Assembly (NCBI RefSeq): GCF_037975245.1
Contig: NC_092565.1
Coordinates: 10,281,499 to 10,345,498 of the forward strand
Direction of reading: 5' to 3'
Source of the DNA: Apostichopus japonicus
Taxonomy: Eukaryota; Echinodermata; Holothuroidea; Aspidochirotida; Stichopodidae
DNA: 64,000 nucleotides
The notes under the pieces were generated by a model. It ran no database searches, was not told where the DNA came from, and saw only the letters and a list, made by a program, of their open reading frames with translations. Position numbers and translations under genes: made by a program. This document shows, piece by piece, positions 12,757-27,172 of the stretch (within the stretch, counting starts at the first letter, position 1; every line of letters begins with the position of its first letter).

Positions 12757-15700
12757 GGCCTTTTAGAAGATTTACGTTAAACAGGTTAAATTGGTATGAC
12801 TAGATGGCTTAAAAATATTATTTTTGATGACAGAGCAACTCCAGGATATCACCACATGTGGGATTCCAGTCCTCTCGAAAAACAGAAGAAGACACACACG
12901 TCAATGCTCCCACAAAGTGACGGCTAAGCCGGTTTTTCCCCCCTTTAAAATCTTGATATTTGAACTTAAGACTTCAGAAAACCATCGCAATTGTGACTGA
13001 TCAATTGCACGCACAGCAATAAGTGTCTCTGTTTCAGTAGCTTGCATATTGTCCCCATATGACAACACCATGCATATAAAATTCGGAATAGGTGGCGTTT
13101 CAGTCAGTTTACCCAAAGGTTTGTAGTAACAAGAAATGACTCATTCAACGGCTTGCAAACCATTACCATTTTATTTGTAAGCCTACTTTAGAAAGTATAA
13201 GTTGACAAAAAACATTTCTATGATGGCGCTGAACAGATTTCAAGCAGCACCATATAAATTTGTATAAATGATGTGAAGTATTCCAGTTTTTCAAACAAAG
13301 ATATTATTTGTTTCCTTTCCACACATCCACCAAAATGATACCAATAGTGGTAGCCGAGTCATCGTTTGTTTCTCTTTCTTGTCACCAATAGACAAATGGA
13401 CAGAACGTGACTAAAAGAGATACAAGTCCAAGCTTTGACCTTGGTTTTTAAATGTCATTACCTCACGAAATTGAACAGTAGCTGTAGATGGTGGTAGTGT
13501 CCGCTATGGTTTGAAATTTATTCACTTTTCTGTGTGAACGTGACCCTTTCACCTAACAATAAAGAAGTGACACGAAGACGATTAAGTTCAAAGTTGGTGT
13601 CCTCACCGTTCATTGTACATTTACACTAAACTCTCTTTTTTGATGTGTCTTTTTCTCGGTAGGCTACTCTATATGTTTGTTAGTTATAACCAGTGGAATG
13701 TAGCTTAAACGTACGTGTATCCTTATAACATGAATATTCATAAACTAGACAGTATAGGTCTAACACATATCCAATGTCAAGTAATGCTGACGAAGGACTT
13801 ATGCATGCAGGGGACAGAAAAATTCCAATACATTTAACAGTACTCCTCTAAAAACAAAATATCCAGAATTCGTAAGCCATGACGACGTCGGATAATCCTT
13901 CAGGTCTAAATTATGTTAAAAATCCATTAATCAAATGTGCAATATTGTGTTCATTCGAACACCACATTCGATTAAACTATACACCACTAAAGTATGAAAT
14001 AGAAAGGCCAACATCTCTTGCTACTTTACAATACATTCTTAATGTTTTAATTGAGTTGATAGTCGTTTTTTCCTGTCTCTGATGAACTTTGTGTAGCTTT
14101 TGAGGAGTTGGCTGAATGGCCTGTTTGCTAGACTTAGTATTTCACCTGCCTTATTTTGTAAGTCGCTTGTGTCAAGGGTCATTATCTATGTCTATAGACG
14201 AGAAATGGTAAATATAAAGCGTACTAGTCGATTTGGCAATTTGTTTCTCATCTATAGACCTACTGCAACTTCCTGAAGCTAAGCCTAACAACACCAACTA
14301 TTGATTGTCATGTTTCATTTGCACCTTGGATGCATGTTATACAACTCAAATAATTGCCTAATTAATTGGTGGTAGGCTACATTTACTTTGGACAAGTATG
14401 CCAAAAACGAATGTAATATTTTCCAGTGACGCCCAGGCAATTAAGACACATACCGATTGCATCTCCACTGGCTTCGACCCCAGCCCACCGCTCAAGGCGT
14501 GATATGGTATACTGCCCTAGACGATTCCTCAAATGGTATATCCTCCTGTGTTGATAATTAGTGGCGGTCTGTCTATTGCGTCTAAACTTATAGAAGCCGG
14601 TGCTACGAGTTACTGCAAATTTATTAGGTTGTTAAGACCGGCAAATGAGATGAAACTGCTATATATCCAGCGGTCACCGACATAACCCTCTACGTCCACT
14701 TAAAAAGTCATATCCAGGGTCGGCCTTAAGTTGCTCATCTTAAATGGTGTGGCTTCTATAACAATGTACTGACACGAAGACGTGGGACAGATACGGAAGG
14801 GGCAATGACTTATAGCTCCATCCACAATCACCATCCCTAATCAAACCCCTTCATGAATTTGGCTGATAGAATTTATGCACTTCGTCTTCCACCTGTCTCA
14901 ACATAGCTGGCTGCTACCCCCCTCCTCCTCCCCCTCCCATACCTCTCTCACCTCCATTTGTCCCCTCCTCTTATCTATTTATCAGTATTCATGTCATTCG
15001 GCTGCTCTTTGCTGCGTCCAATTCCTTCGATATATACTTTTTTTTGTGTGATCACGTATAAATAGGTTTCACTTGCCGGCAAGCTATGAGCAATACATCA
15101 GTGTTCCTGAATTCACTAATACTAACAGCTGAAGTGACCGAATCTCAATAAATTGCGGTACATTGATGTTGTTTTCCTTTAATCAAACCTTTGGAATAAC
15201 TTTTGAAGAATGGTTACGGTAATGCAGTTGAACTTCACATCATGTGAACTATGTTCAAAGTAGGGTCTGTCTTTGAATACTTGGCCTACATATCGTTATA
15301 ACAGATAATTTAGAATAATTATCGCCTGTTCGAGACTCTAGCTGTGCTTTACGTGCTTCAGTTACGGCATTTAGGGCGAGCATTCAATTGCAATCAGATT
15401 TCAGAAACATGCATTCAAAGGTAGACGGCCCTGACCTGTATAATATGATGACATATTTCATTCAGATTTGTGAGTTGTTAAAGGTCGATCAACTATTCGT
15501 TCGTATCTTTGGCCACATTTAGGAAGCACAGAACCTATATGAGCTGTTTTTTGAGTGATGCTACCAAATTTCAAGAGCATACAGGGAGAGGGGCTATATA
15601 GTTATAGGAGACCGACCTAACATATGAGGACTTTGTTGATTCCCCTGTAGGAACGGTCAAAAACAAACAAAACGTTATCATCGGATTCATAAGATACACC

Positions 15701-18700
15701 TCAATGCTTTTATGATCTCCTTCGTCTTACTACATATAGAGTGTATCAACATATGTGCCTCTCATATGACCTCAAAATGTCATTAGAGCAAAACGTTCGC
15801 AAGTAATCTCAATTCAAAAGTTCTGACTTGAAGTGCGTCTTGAAAACTGACGTTGAAGATATGTTTACTTGAAGCTGTTATATCAACAGCGTTTTTGCAT
15901 CGAAGTAACAAAATGGCATGTATAAGGTAGTTCGGTGGGTAGTATTTTGTATGGTATTGTATCAACGTACACATCTGGAACGGATCAACATACACTTTCG
16001 AGAAGTCAACATGGAACTTGATCTTTACAGTTGAAATGTACAATTACGTTGCTGCAACGTTATAACAACAACCTTAAATCCTGTCGCTGCTGAGTACTCG
16101 GTATCAATGCAGCAAAGACAATACATAGGGTAACCAATATTTTGATCTTTTCAATATAACTAACTTATATATGTTCAAAAAAGGAGAGAATTCATGACAA
16201 CGTCTCACGTTTCTTATCAGATGACTGATGACCGATACGCAAAGGAGTGCAAACTGTTTACGTCTTTACCTTTTACACATTAAATTGTTTTTATCTCTGA
16301 CAACAGTGACTGTGGCACTCTTTGTTATACTTATGTATTAATTAAATGGCAATTTTGGCCACTTCCCTATAAAGATGCACGATCACAAGTTAAGAAACTT
16401 CTTGGAAAGAAGGTTAGTACACCAGTTTTGTCATGCTGGTCTTTCAGCATTAGTACATCAGATGTAAAAGAAAGTTAGGTCAGAAGCCTCCGGACAATCC
16501 CAAAATCTGTCTAGATAATTCTCATTAAATGGTGGCTTTGCCCACTGCGATTCCTCAACCTTACACGGTCGGTAACGGTGGAGAGGAGCGTTACGTGACC
16601 CACTGGAAATCAACTACCCGCTGAGATCCTGCTGGATGATTTGTAGGATAATAGCGATCATTAGGTCACTTTTGTATGATATCACTTTGCGGCTGATCAA
16701 AGAATCTCACTGTCGAATGTCTTGGATTTCAGATCAACGAAAATTGGAACACGTCGATAACTTGCAAGAGGTGTCATGTGTTCCAAACGGTGCATCTGTT
16801 CAAGGCGCTTTTGTCAAGATTTTGATGACCGATCGGCTTATGGATACAAGTCTGTCGTAGCAATTATTTGATTTTTCATGAGGTGATATTAATTATATAA
16901 AATGGTTTAAAACAAGTGTTTTTGTGATGAGAATATGCTAAGGCCATACTAGTCTGTCTCAAGACAGGTTTGCAGGAGACATCCCCCCCCCCCCCCCCAA
17001 TACGATCTAATATTCCCACTTTGTTTCTTTTTGACGTTCAAATCTTCGTTGGGAGTTAAAGGCAATGAAGACTCGCCCAAACAGCGTGCCGCCAACTTTA
17101 AAAGTTAACTTTCCGTTTCTTGCAAGTGAAGTTTATTTCTTGTCGCTACAACATGCAGACAGTATATTAAACGTGATACCTTGTTATCTTTAGCTGGACC
17201 TGAGATGTCCATCGCTGTATCTTTTGTACACTGGGCTGTGGGTATTGACCGCAGCTGTATGTATTGACTGTACACTAGTGTCTAATTACCGACGATAGCA
17301 AGCTGTGTGTGTATTTTTGGGATCGATGGTGGTGTTTAACACTTCTGTTACACCTCATTCGAAACTAGGTCAGATTACCGGCATGATACGTTTCTTTTTG
17401 CGCGAGTCTTTACACCCTTTAAGTCATTGAGACGAATCTAATGCTAAAGTTTGAAACATTTATCACAACTTGTCAGTATGTGCCCAAGTGGGAACTTTCT
17501 TTTAAGGAATGAGCGTTCTCAGATCCTCGCTTCAGTACTTATACGTAGTGGACTACTGAATGGATCTCATGATTCAGCCGTAATTCTATTCACATTCATA
17601 TATCTTTTTATTCGCCAATATACACTTAGAAAGTGGAATACAAATCATGCTGCATGCACTTTGCCTACTGTAATACCGGACCGTAACTCATGACGACATG
17701 GTATTGACAAATCAGTCTAGAAATCATATTGAAACGGCGCCTGCAACATAACAAAAACCCACGTGTATAAACAATCATAAATATCATGTGACTTTCCTCC
17801 ACAAGATCATGTCATTAACCGGCCTCTTGTCTTTTCTTTACTATGACAATGTTTCCTCTCGGTAGCGAATCTATCTGCCAAATTAAATTCTCTGTGACGT
17901 CCTTAGATCTTCAATACGTAGCTCATTTAATTACTTTTAAATTCATTCAATTTACACACAATTCGTCGGTGGTCCTAGGTCGTCCAATGAAGCTTCATGC
18001 CCTGTTCCAGGGTAACGTCTGACACTTTCCCAGGTCAGTGGTAAATGTAAAGCCATTGCTGTAGCGTTTGATTATAATGCTCTATGGATACCATGCCAAG
18101 ATACCTACCACGCGGTTGCGGCGGCGTATTTGGCAGCCATTGATTTCAACTGATGACACCGCGTACTCATGCAGACGATATCTGTCTAAAAACTATGCTT
18201 GAAGATGTGATCAGTAATTCTTTCTAAATTTTCATTTCTTTGTTGGTAGAAGGATATCAAACAAAACAGAACTATACGTAGTTCATTCTATCACGGCCAT
18301 TTAGCAGTCAAACTTTACAAACATGCACCAAGCACTACTGAACATTTTAGAAAGTATTGCTAGGTGCAAAGTGATCTCGTGACGGAGAATAACACAAAAG
18401 AAAGACAAGTTTTGATATGCTCTGTTTGTGTAAAACATTTATTGAAGAAGTAAAGTTATGAGGAACCGATAGTTTGTACATGAAACCACATTGCATTATT
18501 CCCCAATCGGTATTGCTAATAATACTATTAATACTTATTTCATACGTATCATACTTATTTGGGTATAACGCTAATTAGCAGATACCCTACAGGGTGTCTG
18601 TCAACTCCCGTTATGATGGTCAATACAATCACACCTACAGCTAATCTTATAAAGAGAGAGAGAGAACACGTACATGATTTGTGTCAGAAATTTATCTCTT

Positions 18701-21234
18701 AAATATGTTTGAGATGTCACTCAACTATATTTTTGTTACCCGTAATAATATTTTTGTTACCCGTAACATTTTAAAGGAAAGATAAATCTGTTACGTGGAC
18801 GTCGTGCGATAACTTTTGTCGCTGATCATTATTTGTGGCAATTCGTTACACAAAACGAGTTTTAGAATAATCAACAGCAAGTGATTGTTTATTCTTTAAT
18901 GATATTGTTGAGTATATTGTTCCTCTGACCTTCATGAACTATTAAAGACCATCTGTATAACCCTCAGATTTTTGCATGCTGTTTAATTACTGGAAGTTTT
19001 CAGTAGTACTTCTCTGATTCTTCGTATTACTCCCATCCATTGGAGAGGGTAAAAAGAAAGACCAAATAATTCTTAGCGAGGTAAACAACTTTGGCAATTA
19101 AATGCTTTGCTAAGTTGGTTAATAAGGGTGATCATTATCCGCCTGTGTAGCATATTTTGGGCTAATACTGATGACCATAAAGCAGATATATACACTTATA
19201 ATTTGTAGGCTATTTTGTCGCATTGCTCATGTTGAACATTTCAAATACCGCACTGAAATACACTTATCTATAATGGTTTCAGCTATGAACAAAACAAGAG
19301 TGTTTTATTGGTAGTATCCCTGAATGAGAAAAAGATAGGAACGGCTGGAGGTGATGTACTAAGTCACCCCATCGATGTTATTTTGTTCAACATCTTAGAA
19401 TGAGACAAGGTAACTTTCTCATCGCTGACTGATCCCGCGTACTGAAGAACATGTGTTCATCTGTGTGCCTAAAATTGGTCATCGCAACTGACGCTACGGC
19501 GTACAGCCTGCGTGGTATCGTCTTCTGCACCTGTGCTTCAGTTAGAATGGTGGTGTACTATAAACACAGAGGGTGGCCTAACCAGACCTGTCAAATTCAT
19601 TCAGTGCGACTTTACTTTGGTCATTAGGACCAATGCCAACAGAAGGCAGTAGTTGGTTACTATACACTCTCTCGAGAGCTGAAAAAAAAATTGAGATTAC
19701 ATCTCGAGGACGATGTTTGATGAACACACTGAGATGGTTGTAATTGCAATGAACACTTTCATTAATGAGTGTCGCATCGTGAAAGTATACGAGGGGTCGG
19801 GGTTGTTGCAGATGCCAATTTATACATGTGCTGATTTGTGAGTTAATGCACTTTTTGGTTTCTTGAAATGATTGGCATTTCGTGACCTACGTTTAGTAAT
19901 TAATACTTTTGTAGGCTTGACTTGCATGTAACTCACTTATGACAAAACGCTATTGGTTTGTGCTTCTTTGTATGTTTCGTAAGGTAAGGTATCTCCCTAT
20001 AGGGTCACTGATTGTATGTCGCTGATAAATGACAGCAAATTTAACAAAGCACATTAGTGAAAATAACACATAGGAAGGGTGAAACCAAAAGGTGCTTTAT
20101 GTGCATATATATCTATCAAAATATCTATCAATACATCTATCAATATATCTATCAATAGACGTTTGATAAAATACGTTCTTTGGCGTTTACGATGTCGGTA
20201 TATGGTTGTCTTTTTTTTCAGCTTTTAACACTTCCAATAAATATGTCATGCAAAACACGTGAAAATTAACAAATTGTTCCATCTCGTAGCTTCATAGGTT
20301 GTTGAGCGAAAACATATTTAGAGTTGTTTATGTGATTGCGCAAATAATTCTGCATGGTAATATTTAGACAATATGTAAATAATTGCTTTGTTTTCCTTAA
20401 TCATATTTGCAATGATTATCTGATTGTTTTTTTTTCTTTTCTGAAAGGCTATGCATGTTGGCAGTATGTTACAATATAGAACAAAGACAGTTTCATGCTG
20501 TGATTATGTACAACATCACAGATTCTTTTTCAATATATTTTGTTCCAAAACAAATAAATATATTTCAAACTTTTGTAGATCATCAACGGAACAAGATAAA
20601 AAGACAGGGGTTGAACCAATGGGTTTCTTTTTGCTTGTTCTCTTTTACATATTTATTAATCCTCAGACTTCGTTTTACCGAAAATATACCTCCAGTGAAA
20701 CCTTTGCAATGTACATATGGATTAATAGAGGGAGGTACACATAAATAAAATGAACCCGTAACAAGTAAGCGCAACTCTGGAAACTCCCTATCACAACAAA
20801 GACCGTTGAGTGGTCGATATATCTCGACATGCATTGACACAAATATGCAGAGAGACACATAACTTCAACTTTTGTACATCTTGGTAATTTCCTCTTAAAA
20901 CCAGCAGTGAATGTTGACTCATGATTCTATTTCTCGATATGTTAAATCACCTTACGAGACATCGATACAGTAACTTCTTCACCTCATCTGGAATTTGAAC
21001 TGTTTACTCAAAGTAAAGTTCCAATATGAAAGAGTTGCATCATGTGTATAGTAATCCATTTTTATCCTTCAAATAAAGACCTTATAGATACAATTTTGTC
21101 GTCAAGCAAGGTCAACATAACTTAACATCACGTACTAACAATCCAGTTTATAGTATATACTGTATAGTGTACATGGGGCGATACGTTGTCTTAAAACTTC
21201 AAATCAAGCCATATGTCGATGGAAATGTTTATAT
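12753..21234. other. long intergenic stretch, no supported gene
   Basis: About 8.5 kb with only short, low-quality open frames. Small landmarks are a C-rich tract at about 14918-14940, 16 C at 16983-16998, a short GA repeat near 18650, and four copies of a 12-bp ATCTATCAATAT-like unit at about 20110-20156. Confidence 0.45.
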
Positions 21235-21731
<497 letters not shown>

Positions 21732-24700
21732 CTTTGGTTTCCGATTTTAAAACCAAGATGGTGCCAAAATTGCATTGCCCGGAGATATTTTCTTGAGATA
21801 GTCGGCAGCAAGAAAGAAAAAATTGCTGTTTTCTTATCCAAAACAAATAAAAAACAAGTGGTTCGAAATAGGGAACCTGTTGACAAGTCTCGGAAAAAGC
21901 AGCACGACGTTCTATCAACAGCCTAAAGAATAATGTTGCATCAGGAGTTACGGTCTTCAAATTGCAAGCAAATAGATCATGTTTAGTATGAAATAAAATT
22001 AATCATCTTCTGCATTTTCCTGGAACGCGAAAATAAACAGTAACAAAAATACATGTCCAACATTTTCTTACATATATTAACAGCAATTTTCGTCCCCAAG
22101 CAGGCTTAAGAATAATTACAATTATTGAGTTACAAAGTGATGTACCCAAAACAAGTCCACCTATTTCACTCAACATATTCCACTTACTTTTCGGACTGTA
22201 TCGAATGAGGAGTTCTATCGAGACTAGTTTATTTCTCCCTTAAAAGTTCAATCTTATTACTGCATTCAGTTGTGTTGTGCCATGGGGAGGTGGAGGAGAT
22301 GGGGTGAGAGGTGGAGACGCACTAGGCCCCGGAGCGTAAGGGGCCAGAGTAGCCTACTCAACACTACTACATGAGCTGGTATAGTCCAACTGAACGAAAG
22401 TGTGTGAAATCATGCCTATATCGATACGATGTATAGCAGATGCCTGTTTGGCTTAGATATACTGCAAGATGTTTCTTTCGAGTACATGAGTACCTTTCAT
22501 AACAGAATTCAACATGTCACCTTCACCCTGCAGAATTAAGGCATCAATATTCTTGTCAAGAAAGCCTGCTCTCCTTTATTTTGTTCATATCGTAAGAAAA
22601 AAACGACCGAAGTTGTTGATATATGCTTGGTTAACAACAAGAGCAAAACATTTCTCAAACTTCATGTAAAAACATAATCTCATCTTTCAGTAGTCAAAAA
22701 TAAGGAAAATTCCCCTGGATTATCCTAAATTAAAAGGAAGAAATCTTTTGAAGCCTCATATATATTTCGAACGAAGTCAACTTATTTTTTTTTTTACTGC
22801 TTAAGGGGACCTGTTTATTATAAGCAATAATCTTTATCAAACCGAGTAGTTGGTAGTCAGATTTGTTTCTACTTGAAAGCAATTCGAATAAGATTAAAAA
22901 ACCCTTGGCTGTCGAGAATACATGTTATGTACATGCAGCCTTACACAGAAAACAGACCAGTTTGATAACTCAATTTAGTTTTCTCTCCCCTCTCTATTTT
23001 AATAAATGTACCATCTCGTTACTTACCTCTGCCCAAATTGCCGATTCCGTATTCTTCATGTTGCACATTGACACCCCCCCTTTATTGGGGGGGGGGTTAA
23101 TAAATATTTCTGCTTATTGGCGCAGAATGTTTGATGTATCTTTGCTTAGTTGATGGCTGTCAAAATTGCAGGGCTTCTGGCAGTTTGTCATGTTTAAAAA
23201 AATGTTTAAAAAAATTAATTATATGCGTACGAAAGTCACCTTTACCCCATAACTTTACCGCGGTTAGCTAAACAGACAACCTCTATGGAGGAATTTGGGT
23301 CTGTTGGTATTCATATACATTATATCCCATATTATATACCCCGTTCCATCTCGTTCAACTATACATAATCAATTCCTATAGTCAATTCCTTTTGATAACC
23401 GTTGGCTCATGAGTAACAGGACACAAAAACTGTTTCATGACCACTGACTTCTTTAATAGCGCCAACAACTCAATCTATTAATGGGGGCGCTATACAAAAC
23501 ATCCCTTACGGCATATTTGATGCTGAATGTTTTCGTGCGGTTGTTACCTTGCGGCGATATCTTATTAACATATCCGAGCAGAGCACTATCAATTTAAATG
23601 AGCGTTAATGTGGTTAGTGTGTGTCGCACATTTTCATTGTGAATGTGAACAATGTTATTTTGAAATAAAGATGTCAGTATCAAACATATTAGAAACCTCT
23701 ACATTAAAATGTTATTATCTTCAAATGAGATACATGGTATAACCTATAAAGATAGATATTACAAAGTGAATGGGTTCTGCTGTGTTATTTTTAGATGTTA
23801 CCTCTTTACATATCAAAGCCTTGGGAGACTAGTCATTTCCCTTGTCTGTTTTTTCCTTGAGGAGGATGGTGTGAGGTACAATGGGGTTGGGGTGGTCTTA
23901 CATTGGATGTTCTCAGGGGGGGGGGGGGGTGAGAGTTGATTTGGAGTGCGTTAGGAGGGAGAGGTGTTTAAAGCGGAGTTGCATGACATCGTTAGACACC
24001 TTTCCGCATATGGAAAAAATGATGGTGGTAAGGCTTGCTTTTCTATTAAGTATCAATGGTTCTGTTTAGCATGACCTGTCCAAGGTAGCTTCTCTGCTTT
24101 TGTACGGTTATTCGCTGTAAAAACATTGCAACGAAATTATTGGCGAAGAAGGCTGTATTTCATATTTAGTGAGAAGCTTCAAAAAGTGTGGTGAGGAAGA
24201 AGGTGGAAAGCCGGCTGGGTTTGGGCTCCATTCCCAGCACAATGTTTATTGTGTAGTTGCCCACGTCTAGTTGAGCAGTATGTAACGTTTTCAGTAAGCT
24301 ATCCCAATCGGTGTTGTATATTCCCCTTGGTAGTTCAAGTAATCTGAGGTACATGAAATTTAAACATGATCATTTGACATGATCGGTTGACATTCTTTTA
24401 AACTGCTAATTCAAAGGATCCAGTTGAAAATTGAATAAAAAGATCAGGAGGGGTCAACCATACGCTCGTCAACACTATTAAAAGTTGGGAAAGATACCAA
24501 TTTGCACCCCCCCCCCCCTCACTAATTATACACCTTTGATGGTTTGCCATGTGGGAAAAGTGGGATCAAAAGGTCTAACTTAGGAGGATCATTCCCCTCT
24601 CCAAAAAACGAGAATATAACCCACAAAAGACTGGTTAACAGCTTCACTACGAATAAGCATATTGACAGTGTCCCGGTGTGTGGCAATTGACACGAACCGG

Positions 24701-25696
24701 TAATAAAGTGTAATTTTACCTTTACGTTCAAGTTGTTAACACAAAGGTTAACTTAAGAATATCAAGTCATTTTACCCACCATTAAATACGTTTTTTTTTC
24801 TCAATTAGCAGTATGCGATAAAAAAGGGCATCTAACTGTTATTCTACGACCAATGGCGAATGTTAATTTATGGTGTTACGTACGCTTACGTCCATAACGT
24901 TCTGTTATTTTCACAGAACGGACGGTGACTGTTAACGTGACTGCGTATTCTAACTAACGATATCCTGCCATTTTAGATTTAAAACACTGTTATAATGTAC
25001 AAACGGGGTGCCACAGTAATAGTATGTCAAAAGTTCACCTTCAATGTACTGGTTTTCTCTTTGTTTGTTAATAGTACATATGCTATGTAAATAATATAAC
25101 ACTATAAGATAAAAATATATAGTGAAAACCCAATGTAAATATGACTGACTGACGGAGAATAAATTGACTATCGTACTTTTTTGAGTGAAAGATAAATAAA
25201 TAGTTGTTTAACCAATATTTCGAAGGTACGTGCAACCTCGTGCTGAATCGATCGTTTCCAGCCTGAGGAACATGATATTTTGTCAATATGGAAAAAAAAG
25301 TGCAAGGGATTTCTGAATCGCAGCACGATGATGTGATATATTCATGATGATGCCAATTTAACAGCTCCATCATATTATGCTATACCGGATGAGATGTGAT
25401 TTGTCATTGGCAATATGTATTAACTTTTACACTGGCAATGTAAGTACGGTTCCTCGCAATCTGATTGCAGATTTACAGTGGTCGTCATTCCATTGTAGCT
25501 TCACACAACGTATTTAATACAGATAGTCAGACCAACGTGCTTTCTAACGAGCAATGTATTTAAAATATAAATGATATTAAAATACAGCCTGCACTAACTA
25601 TATATGCTGTCAAGATTGTTCCATTTTTCTTATTCTTTGAATGATACTGTCAAAAATGTGGTTGAATATAAAGTAGAATGAAACTTTGTTTTATAG
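21732..25696. other. unassigned sequence
   Basis: About 4 kb without a supported gene. G or C runs lie near 23085, 23918 and 24508. Confidence 0.4.
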
Positions 25697-25880
25697 AACA
25701 GCGACAAGGTGGAGCATAAAATGTTCAAATGTCACATCACGATGTTATTTTGTTACTTTTCCCGGAGAAGCGCCAGAAGTTCCAGGTTGTTATCATGGCA
25801 ACACTGATGATAGCACTTGTCAGCAAATAAGAAACACTTTTTACGGTGTTTACAATTTACAATCTTTTGTCCAATTCTAA
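25697..25880 (+). CDS. candidate terminal exon, small Cys-containing peptide
   Basis: An acceptor-like TTTGTTTTATAG precedes a 184-nt open block ending in TAA at 25878-25880. It encodes about 61 residues with four cysteines (CSNVTSRCYFVTFPGEAPEV, GCYHGNTDDSTCQQIR), which would suit an extracellular domain. Possible ATTAAA poly(A) words follow within 40 bp. No family is recognised and no upstream exon was found. Confidence 0.2.
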
Positions 25881-26342
25881 CCAACTTTTGCAATTAAAAT
25901 ATGGGAATTAAAATGTGTATATAGCGCAGATGGTTTGTCATACTATATAATCATTTGATTCCGCTGAACTGTTATAACCCTTCTACATTATCTGAGCATA
26001 TAGGGAAAATAATTATACAGAAAATTGCATTTTCTTTCTGGAGAATGTAAAACGGGGTGAGTCACTATAAAAACGATGATAGTTGAAACGATGTTGAAAA
26101 TATAATATTCCTGGATTGAAATTTATAAAGATTTAATTCAACCAATGTAAAAAAGCTATGCCAATACTCACTGCACAGATCATTGACAAAATGTGTGTCT
26201 GTGTGTTAGAGAAGGAGATACCATAATATTTCTGAAATGTTTATTAAATGAACTCTTCATAAGTCGATTCAAATACCTTTAATTTGATTCACAATACAAC
26301 ATAATTTGTTCTAATAGTCTTCATCAGGGATTAGTTTGACAT

Positions 26343-26529
26343 GTGATATACAGAGTACTCATAAAACAGTCTGTTCTGCTTTTAAAGACTAAAGCAAATA
26401 AAATTCATGTAAACCGAATCAATCAATATGAAGGAAGTTACTGTGTAACTTATTGTACGCAAACATTACCTTTCGCTCCTTTCGGTTTTGGAAATATAGT
26501 TGTCAATATAGCGAATGCAAATTTATCAA
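26343..26529 (+). CDS. candidate exon ending at a strong donor
   Basis: An open block, possibly from the ATG at 26343, ends at ATCAA|GTAAGTG, a near-consensus donor. The later part reads YEGSYCVTYCTQTLPFAPFG, non-repetitive and secreted-like. The left end is uncertain: an internal acceptor such as TTTTAAAG near 26386 is also possible. No downstream exon was identified. Confidence 0.2.
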
Positions 26530-26579
26530 GTAAGTGATCAATCTATATTATCCATTGCTTTTGTGAAAAATATAAACTT

Positions 26580-27172
26580 TTGGTGTTGTAAATTTAAAAA
26601 CAATAAGTTGTAAAGGATGCAAATGTCCGCTTTGGAGAACACAAAACCCTTTTTCAAGAAATCGCTTCTCTACATTCAACAAAATGATAGAAACAATGTG
26701 ACAGTCCCAGAACAGAAGATCTAAAGTTTCTCCATGAACTTAAACTTAAAAAAGGAAAGAAAGCAATGATAAGACATAGGTCAGTGGTTCTCATAGTATA
26801 TAAGCGCCGATTGGTATCTAGAATGCCGCCAGTGTAAAAGCCGAAACGGAAAGTAGTGTCAAAATAATGTAGGCGTCTCTTACTGCATCTTATAAGGGGT
26901 GGGGTGGGGTAGAGTCTGAAAGAGGTACGCACAAGTTGTGACATAGTAAATGTCTTATATTATATTAAGGTTCCTGCAAAGTTGGAGTAATATCCATATA
27001 GATTCAGCAAAGTTGCAATATTTCTTGTTCTTCGTATTGAATTTCTACGAAACTCCGTCGTTACCTTTTTACCTTTGGGAAGAGAGACGAAAGGGAATGG
27101 GCGGCAAATATATGATTGCCTCCAGCTCCTGGGATCCTGATATTCTATGACTGGAATAAACAAGTTTACTAA
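26580..27172 (-). repeat. 3' flank of GT31 gene 1, paralogous to 3' flank of gene 3
   Basis: Read on the minus strand, this follows the stop codon of gene 1 and aligns for about 0.5 kb with 41600-42115 after gene 3. Shared blocks include 'tttatagttagta', 'caggatc', 'gcaggaacctta', 'acttgtgcgtacct', 'gacctatgtcttat' and 'gtgttctccaaag', in the same order with small indels. The duplication unit linking genes 1 and 3 therefore extends beyond the coding region. Gene 2 lacks this flank. Confidence 0.8.

Noticed and set aside
12013-13116. Minus-strand frames at 12013-12234 and 12901-13116
   Set aside because: They read like protein in parts, but no splice signals, family or partner exons could be supported.
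16529-16860. Plus-strand frames near 16.5-16.9 kb
   Set aside because: One short frame from 16529 stops at 16624 and the next begins in another frame; no splice evidence.
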